Source: Saccharibacter floricola DSM 15669 (GTDB lineage: Bacteria; Pseudomonadota; Alphaproteobacteria; Acetobacterales; Acetobacteraceae). From it: DNA of 64,000 nt. The translations under genes and the position numbers were made by a program. Shown one piece after another: positions 45,859 through 55,422 of this stretch (its first letter is position 1; every line of letters starts with the position of its first letter). The DNA lies in the NCBI RefSeq assembly GCF_000378165.1, contig NZ_KB899335.1, positions 186,001 through 250,000 of the forward strand. Reading direction: 5' to 3'. The notes beneath the pieces were generated by a model that ran no database searches, was not told the DNA's origin, and worked only from the letters and a program-made list of their open reading frames with translations.

Positions 45859-47313
45859 TCAGACGGAGTAATACATCTCAAACTCAACAGGGTGAGGAGC
45901 GTGCTCAAAGCGATACACATCTTCCCATTTCAGGTCGATATAGCTCTCGATCTGATCCTTTGAGAAGACATCCCCTTCCAGCAAGAAGGCGTGATCTTCT
46001 TTAAGAGCTTCCAGCGCTTCACGCAAAGAACCGCAGACTGTTGGGATCTGGCTAAGCTCTTCTGGAGGCAGAGCGTAAAGGTCTTTGTCCATTGCTTCGC
46101 CAGGATGGATCTTGTTGCGGATCCCGTCCAGACCAGCCATCAGCATCGCACTAAAGGCGAGGTAAGGGTTGGCGGTTGGGTCTGGGAAGCGGACTTCCAC
46201 GCGTTTGGCTTTTGGGCCGACCGAATGTGGAATACGGCATGCCGCAGACCGGTTTGCTGAAGAGTAAGCCAACAGCACAGGTGCTTCAAACCCTGGGATC
46301 AAACGCTTGTAAGAGTTTGTGGATGGGTTGGTAAACGCGTTCAGTGCTTTAGCATGCTTGATGATACCACCGATATAATACAGGGCTTCATCAGAAAGTT
46401 CAGCATAGCCTTTTCCTGCGAAACAAGGCTTGCCATCTTTCCAGATAGACTGGTGCACATGCATGCCTGTGCCGTTATCATCAGCAACGGGCTTTGGCAT
46501 AAAGGTGGCTGTTTTCCCGTAGGAATGGGCGACATTATGCACGCAATATTTATAAATCTGCATGAAGTCAGCAGATTTCACCAAGGTTGAAAAGCTGGTG
46601 CCAAGCTCGTGCTGGCTGCGGGCAACTTCGTGATGGTGCTTTTCGATGGAGAGACCCATCTCACCCATTGTGGCCAGCATTTCTGCGCGGAGGTCATTTT
46701 CGCTATCCACGGGTGGGACAGGGAAATACCCGCCTTTACGACCAGGGCGATGGCCCATATTCCCTTCTGGGTAGTCTTTCAGGGGGGCGTCAGGCCCTTC
46801 AATGCTGTCCACTCGGTAGGTGCTGTAATTTTCACCTGTGCCAAAGACGACATTATCAAAGATGAAGAACTCTGCTTCAGGGCCGAAGAAGGCAGTGTCG
46901 CCTAAGCCGCTTTTTTTCAGATATTCTTCTGCTGCACGTGCTGTGGAGCGTGGATCGCGAGCGTAGAACCCTTTAGAGCGAGGGTCGACAATATCGCAGA
47001 ACAAAATAAGCTGTGGACGCGCCGTGAACGGGTCCATAACGGCTGTTTCTGGATCTGGCAGGAGAACCATGTCAGATTCATTGATCGCTTTCCATCCTTG
47101 GATGGAGGAGCCATCAAACATAAAGCCATCTTTGAAGCTATCTTCCTCAATGGTGGCGACCGTTTGGGTCGTGTGGTGCCATTTTCCTTTAGGATCGGTA
47201 AAACGGAGATCAACAAACTCAACGCCGTGTTCTTCAATTAAATCAAAGACGCGCTGGATAGCGGCTTTGTTAGGAGCGCTTTTTTTAGAGGAGGATGTTG
47301 CTTTTTTGGCCAT
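45859..47313 (-). CDS. glnA: Glutamine synthetase type I
   Basis: Makes glutamine from glutamate and ammonia with ATP. The 484-residue product has [53 protein letters not shown], the catalytic [15 protein letters not shown], and [14 protein letters not shown]. The adenylylation site is present as DLYALPPEE (Tyr413), so it is the GlnE-controlled form. The first 16 residues are a Lys/Ser-rich extension ([16 protein letters not shown]) ahead of the usual start. ATG at 47313 with GAAGG about 10 bases upstream. No glnB lies next to it. Confidence 0.96.
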   Translation of the reverse strand: MAKKATSSSKKSAPNKAAIQRVFDLIEEHGVEFVDLRFTDPKGKWHHTTQTVATIEEDSFKDGFMFDGSSIQGWKAINESDMVLLPDPETAVMDPFTARPQLILFCDIVDPRSKGFYARDPRSTARAAEEYLKKSGLGDTAFFGPEAEFFIFDNVVFGTGENYSTYRVDSIEGPDAPLKDYPEGNMGHRPGRKGGYFPVPPVDSENDLRAEMLATMGEMGLSIEKHHHEVARSQHELGTSFSTLVKSADFMQIYKYCVHNVAHSYGKTATFMPKPVADDNGTGMHVHQSIWKDGKPCFAGKGYAELSDEALYYIGGIIKHAKALNAFTNPSTNSYKRLIPGFEAPVLLAYSSANRSAACRIPHSVGPKAKRVEVRFPDPTANPYLAFSAMLMAGLDGIRNKIHPGEAMDKDLYALPPEELSQIPTVCGSLREALEALKEDHAFLLEGDVFSKDQIESYIDLKWEDVYRFEHAPHPVEFEMYYSV

Positions 47314-47467
47314 GGGTTTGTGCCTTCGCATGATTAAACTGCTTCCAAAACGATTAGGCGACATTGGCGCTCATGTCGAGAGGTTGCGCCCATGATGTTT
47401 CCTATGAAAGAATCTTTTCCTTTAGATTATTTTTTCTTTACACATCGTTTTCGCTGGAGTTTCCCGC

Positions 47468-48949
47468 ATGGTTTTGTCTTTTCCTTCTGATGCATCCGGC
47501 GTTTCGGATCACATTTTTTTTAACAACCCTGCTGTTTCATGGAGCCCCAATGAGGTGGATGCTGTGCTTCAGCAGCGTTTGAAGGGCATGGATGATGGTG
47601 AACTCTTTTTAGAATATCGTGAGAGTGAAACACTGGGCCTTGATAATGGTGTGCTTCGACAAGCGGGTTTCCAGCGTTCATCTGGATTTGGCTTGCGTGG
47701 TGTCCAAGGAGAGCAAACAGTTTTTGCCCATTCTGGGACATTAAGCCTAGAGGCGTTGCAGCGTGCATCAGAGGGATTGCAGCTTCTCACATCTCAGGAA
47801 GGGGTGGGGCAACCATCATTACAGAGTGATAGCCCTGTCTGTGAGGCACTTTATAAAGCCGATCACCCCTTAACAGAGGGGGTATTTGCCGATCGTGCTA
47901 CTCTTTTAAGTGAGATTGATGCCTATGGGCGTGGGCTGGACCCGCGCGTTGTTCAGGTTAATGCTACGTTACATACGCAGTGGCAGGTTGTGCGCGTGAT
48001 GCGACCTGGCTTCCTCAATGGTGGTCGTGAGGCTCCTATGGTGGATGTGCGACCTCTCGTGCGGTTGGACATTACGATTATTGTCGAGCAAGCGGGGCGG
48101 CGTGAAAGTGGGCGTTCCGGGCAGGGGGGGCGTTATAATCTTGCACGTCTTATACAAACGCAGACATGGCAAAGCATGACGCGGGAAGCCTTCCGTCAAG
48201 CCTGTGTGAATTTGGAGGCTGTGCCAGCTCCTGCAGGAGATATGCCGGTTGTGTTGGGGGCAGGTTGGCCCGGTATTTTGCTTCATGAAGCTGTTGGACA
48301 TGGGTTGGAAGGTGACTTTAATCGCAAAGGCACATCGGTCTTTAGCGGTAAGATCGGCCAGCGTGTGGCCTCTCCTGGGGTGACGATTGTTGATGATGGT
48401 ACGCTTTTTGAACGGCGTGGCTCTCTAGCAATGGATGATGAGGGAACAGCAACACAACGTACTGTGCTGATTGAGGATGGTATTTTGCGTTCTTATATGC
48501 AGGATCGTCTTAATGCGCGGTTGATGGGACAGTCCTCAACAGGAAATGGACGTCGAGAATCCTATGCACATGCGCCGATGCCACGTATGACAAATACAGT
48601 GATGACAGGAGGCAATTCCTCTGAAGAAGAGATGATCCGCTCGACCAAAAAAGGACTTTACGCTGTCAATTTTGGAGGAGGGCAGGTCGATATTACGTCT
48701 GGAAAATTTGTTTTTGCTACATCTGAAGCCTATTTGATTGAAGATGGTAAAATTACAACACCCGTAACCGGCGCGACATTGATCGGCAGCGGATCGGCAG
48801 TAATGCGCGGTATTTCAATGATTGGGCCCGAGATGGAACTGGATCCAGGCATCGGCACATGTGGCAAAGCGGGGCAAGGTGTGCCTGTTGGCGTAGGGCA
48901 ACCCGTGATGAAAGTTGAAGGTTTAACGGTTGGGGGACTTGCATCTTAA
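47468..48949 (+). CDS. tldD: Metalloprotease TldD
   Basis: A zinc peptidase subunit that acts with TldE/PmbA, known for maturing small peptides and CcdA breakdown. The 493-residue product has LEYRESETLGLDNGVLRQAG, and the metal site HEAVGHGLEGDF (HExxxH), followed by a GDT-like SPGVTIVDDGT and the conserved end with GTCGKAGQGVPVGVGQP. It has a short GGAG ribosome site. It is divergent from glnA, and pmbA is not within the window. Confidence 0.93.
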   Translation: MVLSFPSDASGVSDHIFFNNPAVSWSPNEVDAVLQQRLKGMDDGELFLEYRESETLGLDNGVLRQAGFQRSSGFGLRGVQGEQTVFAHSGTLSLEALQRASEGLQLLTSQEGVGQPSLQSDSPVCEALYKADHPLTEGVFADRATLLSEIDAYGRGLDPRVVQVNATLHTQWQVVRVMRPGFLNGGREAPMVDVRPLVRLDITIIVEQAGRRESGRSGQGGRYNLARLIQTQTWQSMTREAFRQACVNLEAVPAPAGDMPVVLGAGWPGILLHEAVGHGLEGDFNRKGTSVFSGKIGQRVASPGVTIVDDGTLFERRGSLAMDDEGTATQRTVLIEDGILRSYMQDRLNARLMGQSSTGNGRRESYAHAPMPRMTNTVMTGGNSSEEEMIRSTKKGLYAVNFGGGQVDITSGKFVFATSEAYLIEDGKITTPVTGATLIGSGSAVMRGISMIGPEMELDPGIGTCGKAGQGVPVGVGQPVMKVEGLTVGGLAS

Positions 48950-49010
48950 TTCTTTTGATGGCGTAATCGTTAACTCTCATAAATATTTCTTTAACAAGGT
49001 TTGTCCGTAT

Positions 49011-50036
49011 ATGAACAAATCCCTGTGGATGTCGTTGGTACTGTCTGGAGTAACCGCTTGGACAGTTGGTTGTGTGGGTCTGGCCCAAGCTGCTGATACG
49101 GCAACAGCAACAACACCGGCTGCGGCAACGTCGGCCACAACGAACACAAGCGCGGACAAACCGCTCCCAGAGCAATGGTACACGGGGTCGATTTACTCAC
49201 CTTCTCCAGCGTTGCCTGCTCCTGGTATGATTGCTGTGGAACCTTACGTTGCTGCAGGCTTGCCTGCCGGTGCTTTTGGTTCAAACGGGCATCTAAATAA
49301 GAATGTAGGCTCTCAAAAGTCTATTTCTCAGTATACATTGTTTAAATATGGTCTAACGAGCCACCTGTCTTTTTATTTGTTGCCGGATTACAGTTACAGT
49401 TGGGGGAATCACGCAAAAAGATCAGGTTTGAAATTTAATGACTTGCCTGTTGAGTTTGAATATCGTTTGACACCGCATTATACACCTTCTGTTTCGGTGT
49501 ATCTGGGCTTTAATGCTCCAACGGGTGATTACAGCAATCTCGCCAATGCATCAGAAGGTGTTGGACAGGGCGCGTGGTTTATCCGTTACGGGCTGCATAC
49601 GCAGTTTGCGTTGCCTTTCTTTAAGCATGCAATGCGTTTCCGTTTCTGGGCGCAGGGGCGTCAGCCTGTAACAAGTGCGCGACTACGGAACATTTCAAGC
49701 TATGGGACGGAGATGGGCTTCTCTGGACGGGCTCACCCAGGGCCTTTTGGGAATGAAGGGGGATCGGTTGAGCTGGGGATTACCAAGCGCTGGGTTTTTG
49801 CCATGGATCTGTATCATACGTGGTCATCGTCAACGACTTTGCGCGGGTATAATCGCAATACGGGGATGAATGTTCATTCTCGTACAGGATGGTCTGGTGC
49901 CTTTAATGTGGGGCCTGCGATTGAATATAACTTCTCTGCTGATGTTGGGGCGCTTGTTGGTGTGATTCTGCCGGTTGCTGGTCATAACACAACGCGTTCG
50001 ATTTCACCGCAATGCGCTGTTTTTGCAATGTTCTAA
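49011..50036 (+). CDS. Outer-membrane beta-barrel protein
   Basis: A 341-residue secreted protein. The signal peptide runs to about residue 28 (CVGLAQA|AD), then a Thr/Ala-rich linker and WYTGSIYSPSPALPAPGMIAVEPYV. The rest alternates in the way of a beta-barrel of the transporter/'phenol degradation MetA-like' type (e.g. KYGLTSHLSFYLLPDYSY, YRLTPHYTPSVSVYLGFNAPTGDY), ending in Phe, as outer-membrane proteins do. The substrate is unknown. I used the ATG at 49011, where the signal peptide begins. It follows tldD by 61 bases and has its own terminator. Confidence 0.75.
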   Translation: MNKSLWMSLVLSGVTAWTVGCVGLAQAADTATATTPAAATSATTNTSADKPLPEQWYTGSIYSPSPALPAPGMIAVEPYVAAGLPAGAFGSNGHLNKNVGSQKSISQYTLFKYGLTSHLSFYLLPDYSYSWGNHAKRSGLKFNDLPVEFEYRLTPHYTPSVSVYLGFNAPTGDYSNLANASEGVGQGAWFIRYGLHTQFALPFFKHAMRFRFWAQGRQPVTSARLRNISSYGTEMGFSGRAHPGPFGNEGGSVELGITKRWVFAMDLYHTWSSSTTLRGYNRNTGMNVHSRTGWSGAFNVGPAIEYNFSADVGALVGVILPVAGHNTTRSISPQCAVFAMF

Positions 50037-50065
50037 GCGTATTGTTCATCATTATATATGTCTTG

Positions 50066-50092
50066 AAAGCCGCTCTTTTGGAGCGGCTTTTT
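50066..50092 (+). terminator. Terminator after the outer-membrane gene
   Basis: Arms aaagccgctc and gagcggcttt make a perfect 10-bp stem with loop ttttg and a T-run. Confidence 0.95.
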
Positions 50093-50486
50093 GCTATCTG
50101 CTCTTTAGAGGGGAAGGCATTAGCGTAGGCATCCTAATATCATAACGATCATCATTAATCAGTGTCAGAAGAGCTTTCGGCTTTACAAAGGCACAACCTA
50201 TTTTATAGAATCATGACGTTCTTTTTATCGGTCGTGTTTTAGGATAATTTTTTCCGAAACGTAGAAGAACAATCACTATCAAGTACTGTATTACTTGCAT
50301 GGCACGCGAATTGATGCTCTGGCGTGGAAATATTTAATGAAATCGTCTGTTTTTGGTCAGAAGGGAGCATTCAAATAATATTAGATATATTCCCTCGGTC
50401 AATTGATGCCGAAAAATACGACACTCTCATAGTTATGTTGAGAGAGGATCAGTAAAATAAAAACTGTGCTTTAAGGAGTTAACGTT
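50093..50486. other. AT-rich gene-free region ahead of the cupin gene
   Basis: Nearly 400 bases without a gene between the terminator at 50066 and the cupin start. It is AT-rich, with a weak hairpin actctc/gagag near 50422-50444. A near-match to a sigma-54 promoter is discussed under rejected items. AAGGAG lies just before the cupin start. Confidence 0.45.
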
Positions 50487-50921
50487 ATGAGTAAAGAGAC
50501 GGTATCGCCGCTTTTACAGCAGGCGAGTGGGCGGTTTGATTTATATGAAATTGCTCAATCATTCCCTCCAACAGCAGATACAATGCTGCTCGATACCTAT
50601 GTGTCGGATAAACCAGAAGCTAGCATAAGGGTTTTTCGGATTTATCGTGATGTTCCGGCACATTATCATAATCAATGCGATGAAGTTTTATATGTCCTTT
50701 CAGGAGAGGGAACATTTTGGATTGATGATCCTGAGGAAGAAGCGCCTTTTGCGCCAGGACAGGTGATCATTTTTCCTAGGCGGGCTGTTCATTCTGTTCC
50801 GCGTATTATTAAAGGACCTGTCGTGTTCTTTTCGATCGATACGCCGCGACGCGCTCCAGATGATGTCGTGTTTGTGAACCCGGATGAAGGCACGCCCTCA
50901 ACCTTCATCGCGCGTTTGTAA
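50487..50921 (+). CDS. Cupin domain protein
   Basis: A 144-residue single-cupin protein. The metal site is in HYHNQCDEVLYVLSGEGTFWIDD (H-x-H-x4-E pattern), and the second motif PGQVIIFPRRAVHSVPR supplies the last His. Such proteins may be small epimerases, dioxygenases or sensors; no substrate can be assigned. The AAGGAG site lies 8 bases before the ATG. It faces the YggT gene. Confidence 0.8.
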   Translation: MSKETVSPLLQQASGRFDLYEIAQSFPPTADTMLLDTYVSDKPEASIRVFRIYRDVPAHYHNQCDEVLYVLSGEGTFWIDDPEEEAPFAPGQVIIFPRRAVHSVPRIIKGPVVFFSIDTPRRAPDDVVFVNPDEGTPSTFIARL

Positions 50922-50929
50922 GAAGGTGA

Positions 50930-50963
50930 GAGCCTCCTGCCATTAAAGCAAGGAAGGAGGCTC
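50930..50963. terminator. Hairpin between cupin and YggT genes
   Basis: Arms gagcctcct (50930-50938) and aggaggctc (50955-50963) are a perfect 9-bp stem between converging genes. No T-run follows, so termination is likely but not certain. Confidence 0.5.
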
Positions 50964-50968
50964 CTGTC

Positions 50969-51295
50969 TCATAGGCCTTGAGAGGAATAAATAAGGCGAA
51001 AGATCATTCTTAAAAGATAGGGAATGCCATATTCGATGAGGAGCAGCAGGATAAGAGGCGATAAATCCAACGCTCCCATATCTGGCAGGATGGCGCGAAT
51101 AGGGCGAAGAACGGGTTCAACCAAACGAACAAGCGTAGTAAAGGCGCTCATTAAAAAGCGATTATTACGAATATCGAGAATACCGAACCCGACAGCCATA
51201 GAGGCAACGCAATAGGCCAAGATGATCCATACATACACTTGAAGAAGTGCCATGATGATCTTCATCAGTTGGGCATAAAGCAGAATGATGTTCAC
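50969..51295 (-). CDS. YggT family membrane protein
   Basis: A 108-residue protein with two main hydrophobic segments. The pattern VYVWIILAYCVASMAV ... LVRLVEPVLRPIRAILPDMGALDLSPLILLLLIEYG, with the invariant EP-L-P-R and LDLSP, is that of the YggT/CcmC-like membrane family, linked in other bacteria to cell division or cofactor integration. The ATG lies close to the tRNA-Ala on the other strand. Confidence 0.9.
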   Translation of the reverse strand: MNIILLYAQLMKIIMALLQVYVWIILAYCVASMAVGFGILDIRNNRFLMSAFTTLVRLVEPVLRPIRAILPDMGALDLSPLILLLLIEYGIPYLLRMIFRLIYSSQGL

Positions 51296-51420
51296 GAATT
51301 GACCTCATTGAGAGCGATCGGGGTGCCATGTGTAAGGCGGAGACACGCACCCTAACAATATAGCTGCAAAAAGCTATCGTTTTTTAGACAGCAGAACAAG
51401 CGTGATAGTGGGCACTTCTC

Positions 51421-51449
51421 TTGACAGGTCTAAGTGATCGTGATGGAAT
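51421..51449 (+). promoter_or_regulatory. Promoter of tRNA-Ala
   Basis: A perfect -35 TTGACA (51421-51426), a 17-base spacer and -10-like TGGAAT (51444-51449). Transcription would start a few bases before the tRNA at 51462. Confidence 0.65.
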
Positions 51450-51461
51450 ATTGTCGTTCAT

Positions 51462-51537
51462 GGGGCTGTAGCTCAGTTGGTAGAGCGCCTCGTTCGCAAT
51501 GAGGAGGTCAGGGGTTCGACTCCCCTCAGCTCCACCA
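51462..51537 (+). tRNA. tRNA-Ala (anticodon CGC)
   Basis: Acceptor stem GGGGCTG pairs with CAGCTCC (with one G-T pair). The D-arm is GCTCAGTTGGTAGAGC. The anticodon stem-loop is CCTCG-TTCGCAA-TGAGG with anticodon CGC, and the T-arm GGGGTTCGACTCCCC. CCA is encoded at 51535-51537. Confidence 0.97.
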
Positions 51538-51542
51538 TGAAT

Positions 51543-53249
51543 TCACCTGTCATCATGCTGCGGTACAGTAGGCGTTCCATGAGGTATTATGGACGACGGT
51601 ACCGCCTGTATCAGCTGTAAATGAAGGTGATGGCCGTTTGAGTAATTTAGTCCAGAAATCTCTGTGAGTTGCTGAGTTCCTATACCCATGTGGCGAAGGC
51701 TTTCTGTGAGAGTAGGGGCGTCTTTACGGTCTATTAGCAGAAGATCACAACGTGCGTGGGCTTGCAGGCTTTGTGCAGCAAGGGACGGAGATAAAAGGCG
51801 CGTCTGTTCTCCTGCCAAAAAGACAAGGCTCGGTTCGTGATACGAGGCTGAGATGAGTACGCTTGAGGGGCATGGGCGCCATTGGTTAAAGGCCTGCGCT
51901 ACTTTGGGTGAAAGCTGAATCTGGGAAAGAGCAGGGATGACAGCTAGAAAAAGCCCTACATGAATGAGTAAAGTCGTTCCAATGGCACAATAGGCGGATT
52001 CCTGAGGTTTTTGATGATAGAAATACCAGATTGCGCTGAGCATAAGCGGTAAACACCCCAGCAGAGCGATAAGAGCACGAATGGAGAGAAGATGTTCCAT
52101 ACGCGCGAGCAGGACTGTGCCAGCACAGCAAAAGAGTAGCCCAAGGACTGACCATAATCCGCCATAAAGGCTGAGTAAGGCCTTCCCCCATCGTGAAAAA
52201 TGATGCTGGGGCCAAGCGATGAGCGAAGCTGCCGTGAGTAGAGCAATCGCTGGGAATGTAGGGAGTACATAATGGGGGAGCTTTGTGGCGAGGAGCTCAA
52301 AAAAGACCCAATGAGGGATGATCCAGCACAGAAGAAAGCGAACAGAGTGGCACCGTCGATGGTGCCAAATACTGGGGAGAGCACGAACAGTGAAGAGTGC
52401 CCCCGGCCAAAAGCTGAGTAAAAAGACGAGGAGATAATAGCCGGGGGGAAAACCGTGAGATTCCTGTGCGTGGCCAATTTTTCCCAAGAGGTTATGCCCC
52501 ACAGCGTTGGTAAAGAAAGCACCATGGCTGACAAGAGCAATCCCGATACACCAAGGTAAAGCGACAGTGAGCATCGCGGGCACACCCCATAGAGGGTGAA
52601 GGCGACGCCAAAGAGCTGTTGAACGTTCTGCTATACTAAAAGCCAATGGCGTGCCGAGGCCGGGAATAAGGACAATAGGGCCTTTGAGCATAAGGCCGCA
52701 TCCAAGAGCGAGCCAGAATCCCAACGTTACGTAGCGTGATGTTGGTCGTACGCTATGACGGTCGCGAATATGGCACCAAAGCAGGGCTTCTGCACAGAGG
52801 ATATCCAGCAGCAGCACGGTATCAATTGTGGCCATGCGTATTTCAGCGGCGAACAACGTGGATGCCATGAGAAGAAAGGCCGCTAATAGCCCAACGCCGC
52901 TACTAAAGAGTGAGGCTCCTAGCCAAGCGGTGAGAGGGACAATCGCACTTGCAGCAAGAAGGCTGGGGAGGCGATAGGGCCATGTTTGGTGGCGTATCTC
53001 TGGCCCTAAAACGAACTCACTTATTTTCTCAGACCCTGCCTCAAGCCAATAAATACCAGCCGGTTGAAGATAGCGTGGATGGTCTTGGAAGCGAATATCA
53101 AGATAGTTCCCTGAGCTGAGCATTTGCTCCGTGGCTTCCATATAGCGCGGCTCGTCGCGGTCAAGCGGGGGGAGGGCCATACGACCGGGAAGAGCAAGAA
53201 CAAAAGCCAGCAAGGCGAGAAGGAGATAATGCTTCCGCTGAAGTGTCAC
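51543..53249 (-). CDS. GT39 / ArnT-like membrane glycosyltransferase
   Basis: A 568-residue membrane protein with about 11-12 hydrophobic helices, a GT-C family sugar transferase. Residues 31-38 read DRDEPRY with the Asp/Glu of the first periplasmic loop used in catalysis, then FQDHPRYLQPAGIYWLEA. This order matches ArnT and other polyprenyl-phosphate-sugar:lipid or protein transferases. It probably adds a sugar to lipid A or another envelope lipid on the periplasmic side. It is preceded by a GT2 gene and the F0 genes on the same strand. Confidence 0.75.
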   Translation of the reverse strand: MTLQRKHYLLLALLAFVLALPGRMALPPLDRDEPRYMEATEQMLSSGNYLDIRFQDHPRYLQPAGIYWLEAGSEKISEFVLGPEIRHQTWPYRLPSLLAASAIVPLTAWLGASLFSSGVGLLAAFLLMASTLFAAEIRMATIDTVLLLDILCAEALLWCHIRDRHSVRPTSRYVTLGFWLALGCGLMLKGPIVLIPGLGTPLAFSIAERSTALWRRLHPLWGVPAMLTVALPWCIGIALVSHGAFFTNAVGHNLLGKIGHAQESHGFPPGYYLLVFLLSFWPGALFTVRALPSIWHHRRCHSVRFLLCWIIPHWVFFELLATKLPHYVLPTFPAIALLTAASLIAWPQHHFSRWGKALLSLYGGLWSVLGLLFCCAGTVLLARMEHLLSIRALIALLGCLPLMLSAIWYFYHQKPQESAYCAIGTTLLIHVGLFLAVIPALSQIQLSPKVAQAFNQWRPCPSSVLISASYHEPSLVFLAGEQTRLLSPSLAAQSLQAHARCDLLLIDRKDAPTLTESLRHMGIGTQQLTEISGLNYSNGHHLHLQLIQAVPSSIIPHGTPTVPQHDDR

Positions 53250-53295
53250 AATGACGGGCTTTCTCTCAATATAGGGTAGGTTAGGGTAGGGAAGG

Positions 53296-54048
53296 TTATA
53301 ATTCTGTTGGTGGACGGGTAGGGCGTGCGCGGTCTTGTAACCACATCACCCCAAGGAGGTCTCGAATACCAACGAGAGCACGGTTAAAGTTCGTGTATTT
53401 GGAGCTTCCGTGGAGCCGTTGCCTATGAGTTGTTTCAAGGCAAATAAGCTGGGCACCATAACGGCCCATCAAAGCGGGAAGGAAACGATGCAGTCCCTCA
53501 AATTGTGGGAGGGAGAGGAAAAGCTCTCGAGGGAAAAGTTTGAGGGGGGCCCCGGTATCTGGACATCCATCATGAAGAAGACGCCGCCGCAGGCCATTAG
53601 CAAAGCGTGTGGCAAGACGGCGTGAAAAGCGGTCGCGCCGTTTTCGGCGTATGCCGACCACTAAAGGCGTTGCATCGTGTGAAGCACATGTAATGGCTTC
53701 ATCAAGCATGATGCTTATGGTGCGTGGGTCATCTTGTCCGTCACCATCCATCGTTGCAATCCAAGGCGCACGGGCTGCTGCAATGGCTGTGTGCAGACCG
53801 GCTGACTTTCCAAGGCAATGAGGATGGGCGAGAATGCGCAACCGTGGAAGAATAGAGCGCCGGGCTTCTAAAAGCCGCTCCAATGTAGCGTCTGAGCTTC
53901 CATCATCAACGATAATAATTTCATGGGGAGGGAAGCCCTCTGAGGCTGACGCTAGTTCCTGACAGACAGGAAGAATATTGTCAGCCTCGTTGAGGACTGT
54001 AATGACGACAGCCAATAGAGGCGAAGAAAGCGTCTCGGCCGTCATCAT
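53296..54048 (-). CDS. GT2 glycosyltransferase (ArnC/DPM1-like)
   Basis: A 250-residue soluble GT2 enzyme: VVITVLNEADNILPVCQEL opens it, then IIIVDDGSSDATLERL and the metal-binding WIATMDGDGQDDP with the DxD. It lacks the C-terminal membrane helices of ArnC and is shaped like dolichol-phosphate mannose synthase, so it would charge undecaprenyl phosphate with a sugar. It starts 3 bases after the atpF stop, and the GT39 gene follows it, so the two probably make and use one lipid-linked sugar. Confidence 0.8.
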   Translation of the reverse strand: MMTAETLSSPLLAVVITVLNEADNILPVCQELASASEGFPPHEIIIVDDGSSDATLERLLEARRSILPRLRILAHPHCLGKSAGLHTAIAAARAPWIATMDGDGQDDPRTISIMLDEAITCASHDATPLVVGIRRKRRDRFSRRLATRFANGLRRRLLHDGCPDTGAPLKLFPRELFLSLPQFEGLHRFLPALMGRYGAQLICLETTHRQRLHGSSKYTNFNRALVGIRDLLGVMWLQDRARPTRPPTEL

Positions 54049-54051
54049 AGA

Positions 54052-54552
54052 TTACGCAGCTTGGCGGCGTAAGTTTTTAGACAAATTGTCTAGTCCACCG
54101 TCCAAAAGAAGGCGGGCTAGTTCAGGGTCTTGAGCGAGTTTTTCAGTGATAACATCACGTGTCGCCTTCATGGTGACGCGTGTTGCTTCATTGCGGATAT
54201 CAAGCAGAGCATTTTTCTCTGCAATTTCAATCCGTTCGCGTGCTTGCTTTTCATGGCGCGCAACAGTTTCTTGAGCTTCACGGGCTGCGCGTTCCTTTAA
54301 GGAGGCCGCTTCAGCTCTTGAGGCTGCAATCAGCTGCTCTGCGTCTTGTAAAGCATGCTCGCGCTCGCGGTTGGCATCTTCAAGCATTTGTTCTGCTTCA
54401 CGCCGGAGGCGTGTTGCTTCATCAAGGTGGCTTCGCACATTATTAGCACGCTCATCGAGCTTAGACGTAATTGCACGCCAAAGCACACGGCCAAAAATGA
54501 TGAAAAACAGAACAAAGGCTAGAGATTCCCAAAAGCGTGGTTCATGAAACAT
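54052..54552 (-). CDS. atpF: ATP synthase F0 subunit b
   Basis: The peripheral stalk of F1F0 ATP synthase. The 166-residue protein begins with a membrane helix (FWESLAFVLFFIIFGRVLW) and continues as a long charged coiled coil (EATRLRREAEQMLEDANREREHAL and on). The ATG at 54552 has a strong GAAGGAGAG upstream; an earlier in-frame start at 54585 does not. It follows atpF' in the order atpI-B-E-F'-F. Confidence 0.95.
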   Translation of the reverse strand: MFHEPRFWESLAFVLFFIIFGRVLWRAITSKLDERANNVRSHLDEATRLRREAEQMLEDANREREHALQDAEQLIAASRAEAASLKERAAREAQETVARHEKQARERIEIAEKNALLDIRNEATRVTMKATRDVITEKLAQDPELARLLLDGGLDNLSKNLRRQAA

Positions 54553-54565
54553 GATAATCTCTCCT

Positions 54566-55126
54566 TCAGCTGCGGGCACGCTCAACAGCTTTAGTCACAG
54601 TGTCACTGTCATAATGGCCCAAAAGCCGTTCTGTCAGTGTTGCTGTCGTAGCTGAAGCAATGTCTGTCAGATGGGAAAGAGCATCACTACGAGCTTTTGC
54701 AATCTCTTTCTCTGCTGCGCGGATTTCTTGATCCAAACGTGAGGCAGTCTCGGCACTTTGAGCGTCAGCTTCGGCCTTGGCTTTGTCACGAATGCTTTGA
54801 ATATCCGCCCGGGCGCTTTCAGCAGCTTTTTCCTTCGCATCAAGGAGTTCTTGATGCGCACGGTCAGCCTCTTTCTTGCTCTGTCGGGCAAGGTCGAGGT
54901 CTTTTTTAATCCGTGCATCACGCTTCTCAATTACCCGTGCGACACGCGGCAAAGCCGAGCGACTGAGGATAAAGTAGAAGATGATGAAGATGAGTGCTCC
55001 CCAGACCACTTGTCCCTGCAAGAGAGGGTCACCGAAGTGAAGCTGGGGCATGCCTTCCGCCACGGCCCGGCCCGGCAAGGCCGCAAGAGGGGCGGCAGAC
55101 AGGAGGAAACGAGGCGTCAGGCGCAT
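54566..55126 (-). CDS. atpG: ATP synthase F0 subunit b'
   Basis: The second, divergent stalk subunit found in alphaproteobacteria. The 186-residue product starts with a hydrophobic helix possibly preceded by a signal-like segment (FLLSAAPLAALPGRAVAEG), then VVWGALIFIIFYFILS and a long coiled coil. It is 13 bases before atpF and 12 bases after atpE. The name atpF' or atpX is also used. Confidence 0.9.
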   Translation of the reverse strand: MRLTPRFLLSAAPLAALPGRAVAEGMPQLHFGDPLLQGQVVWGALIFIIFYFILSRSALPRVARVIEKRDARIKKDLDLARQSKKEADRAHQELLDAKEKAAESARADIQSIRDKAKAEADAQSAETASRLDQEIRAAEKEIAKARSDALSHLTDIASATTATLTERLLGHYDSDTVTKAVERARS

Positions 55127-55138
55127 CTCATTAGATCC

Positions 55139-55366
55139 TTAGACGAAGAGGATAAGGAAGGCGATCAGAAGGGCGAAGAGAGCAATAGCTTCTGTCAGGG
55201 CGAAGCCAAGCATCCCAAGACCGAACACATGCGGACGGGAGGCAGGGTTACGTGCGATGGAGTTCACCAGTGCGGCGAAGATATTGCCGATACCGGCACC
55301 AACGCCAGCCAGAGCGATAACAGCAAGACCGGCACCAATTTCGCGAGCGGGATGAAGGAGGTCCAT
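55139..55366 (-). CDS. atpE: ATP synthase F0 subunit c
   Basis: Forms the proton-driven ring. The 75-residue protein is two membrane helices: [31 protein letters not shown] with the polar loop RNPASRP, and [20 protein letters not shown] with the proton-binding Glu59. No sodium-type ligand set is evident, so it should carry protons. Confidence 0.97.
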   Translation of the reverse strand: MDLLHPAREIGAGLAVIALAGVGAGIGNIFAALVNSIARNPASRPHVFGLGMLGFALTEAIALFALLIAFLILFV

Positions 55367-55422
55367 GGGTCAGATTCCTCTAAGTCAGGTCAATGACAAA
55401 AGCGGTAAGGGCGAGGGGCACC

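Noticed and set aside
50300-50314. Possible sigma-54 promoter (tggcacg-cgaa-ttgat) ahead of the cupin gene
   Set aside because: The -24 part is perfect, but the essential -12 GC is GA, and the cupin start is about 170 bases away with no enhancer-binding protein near.
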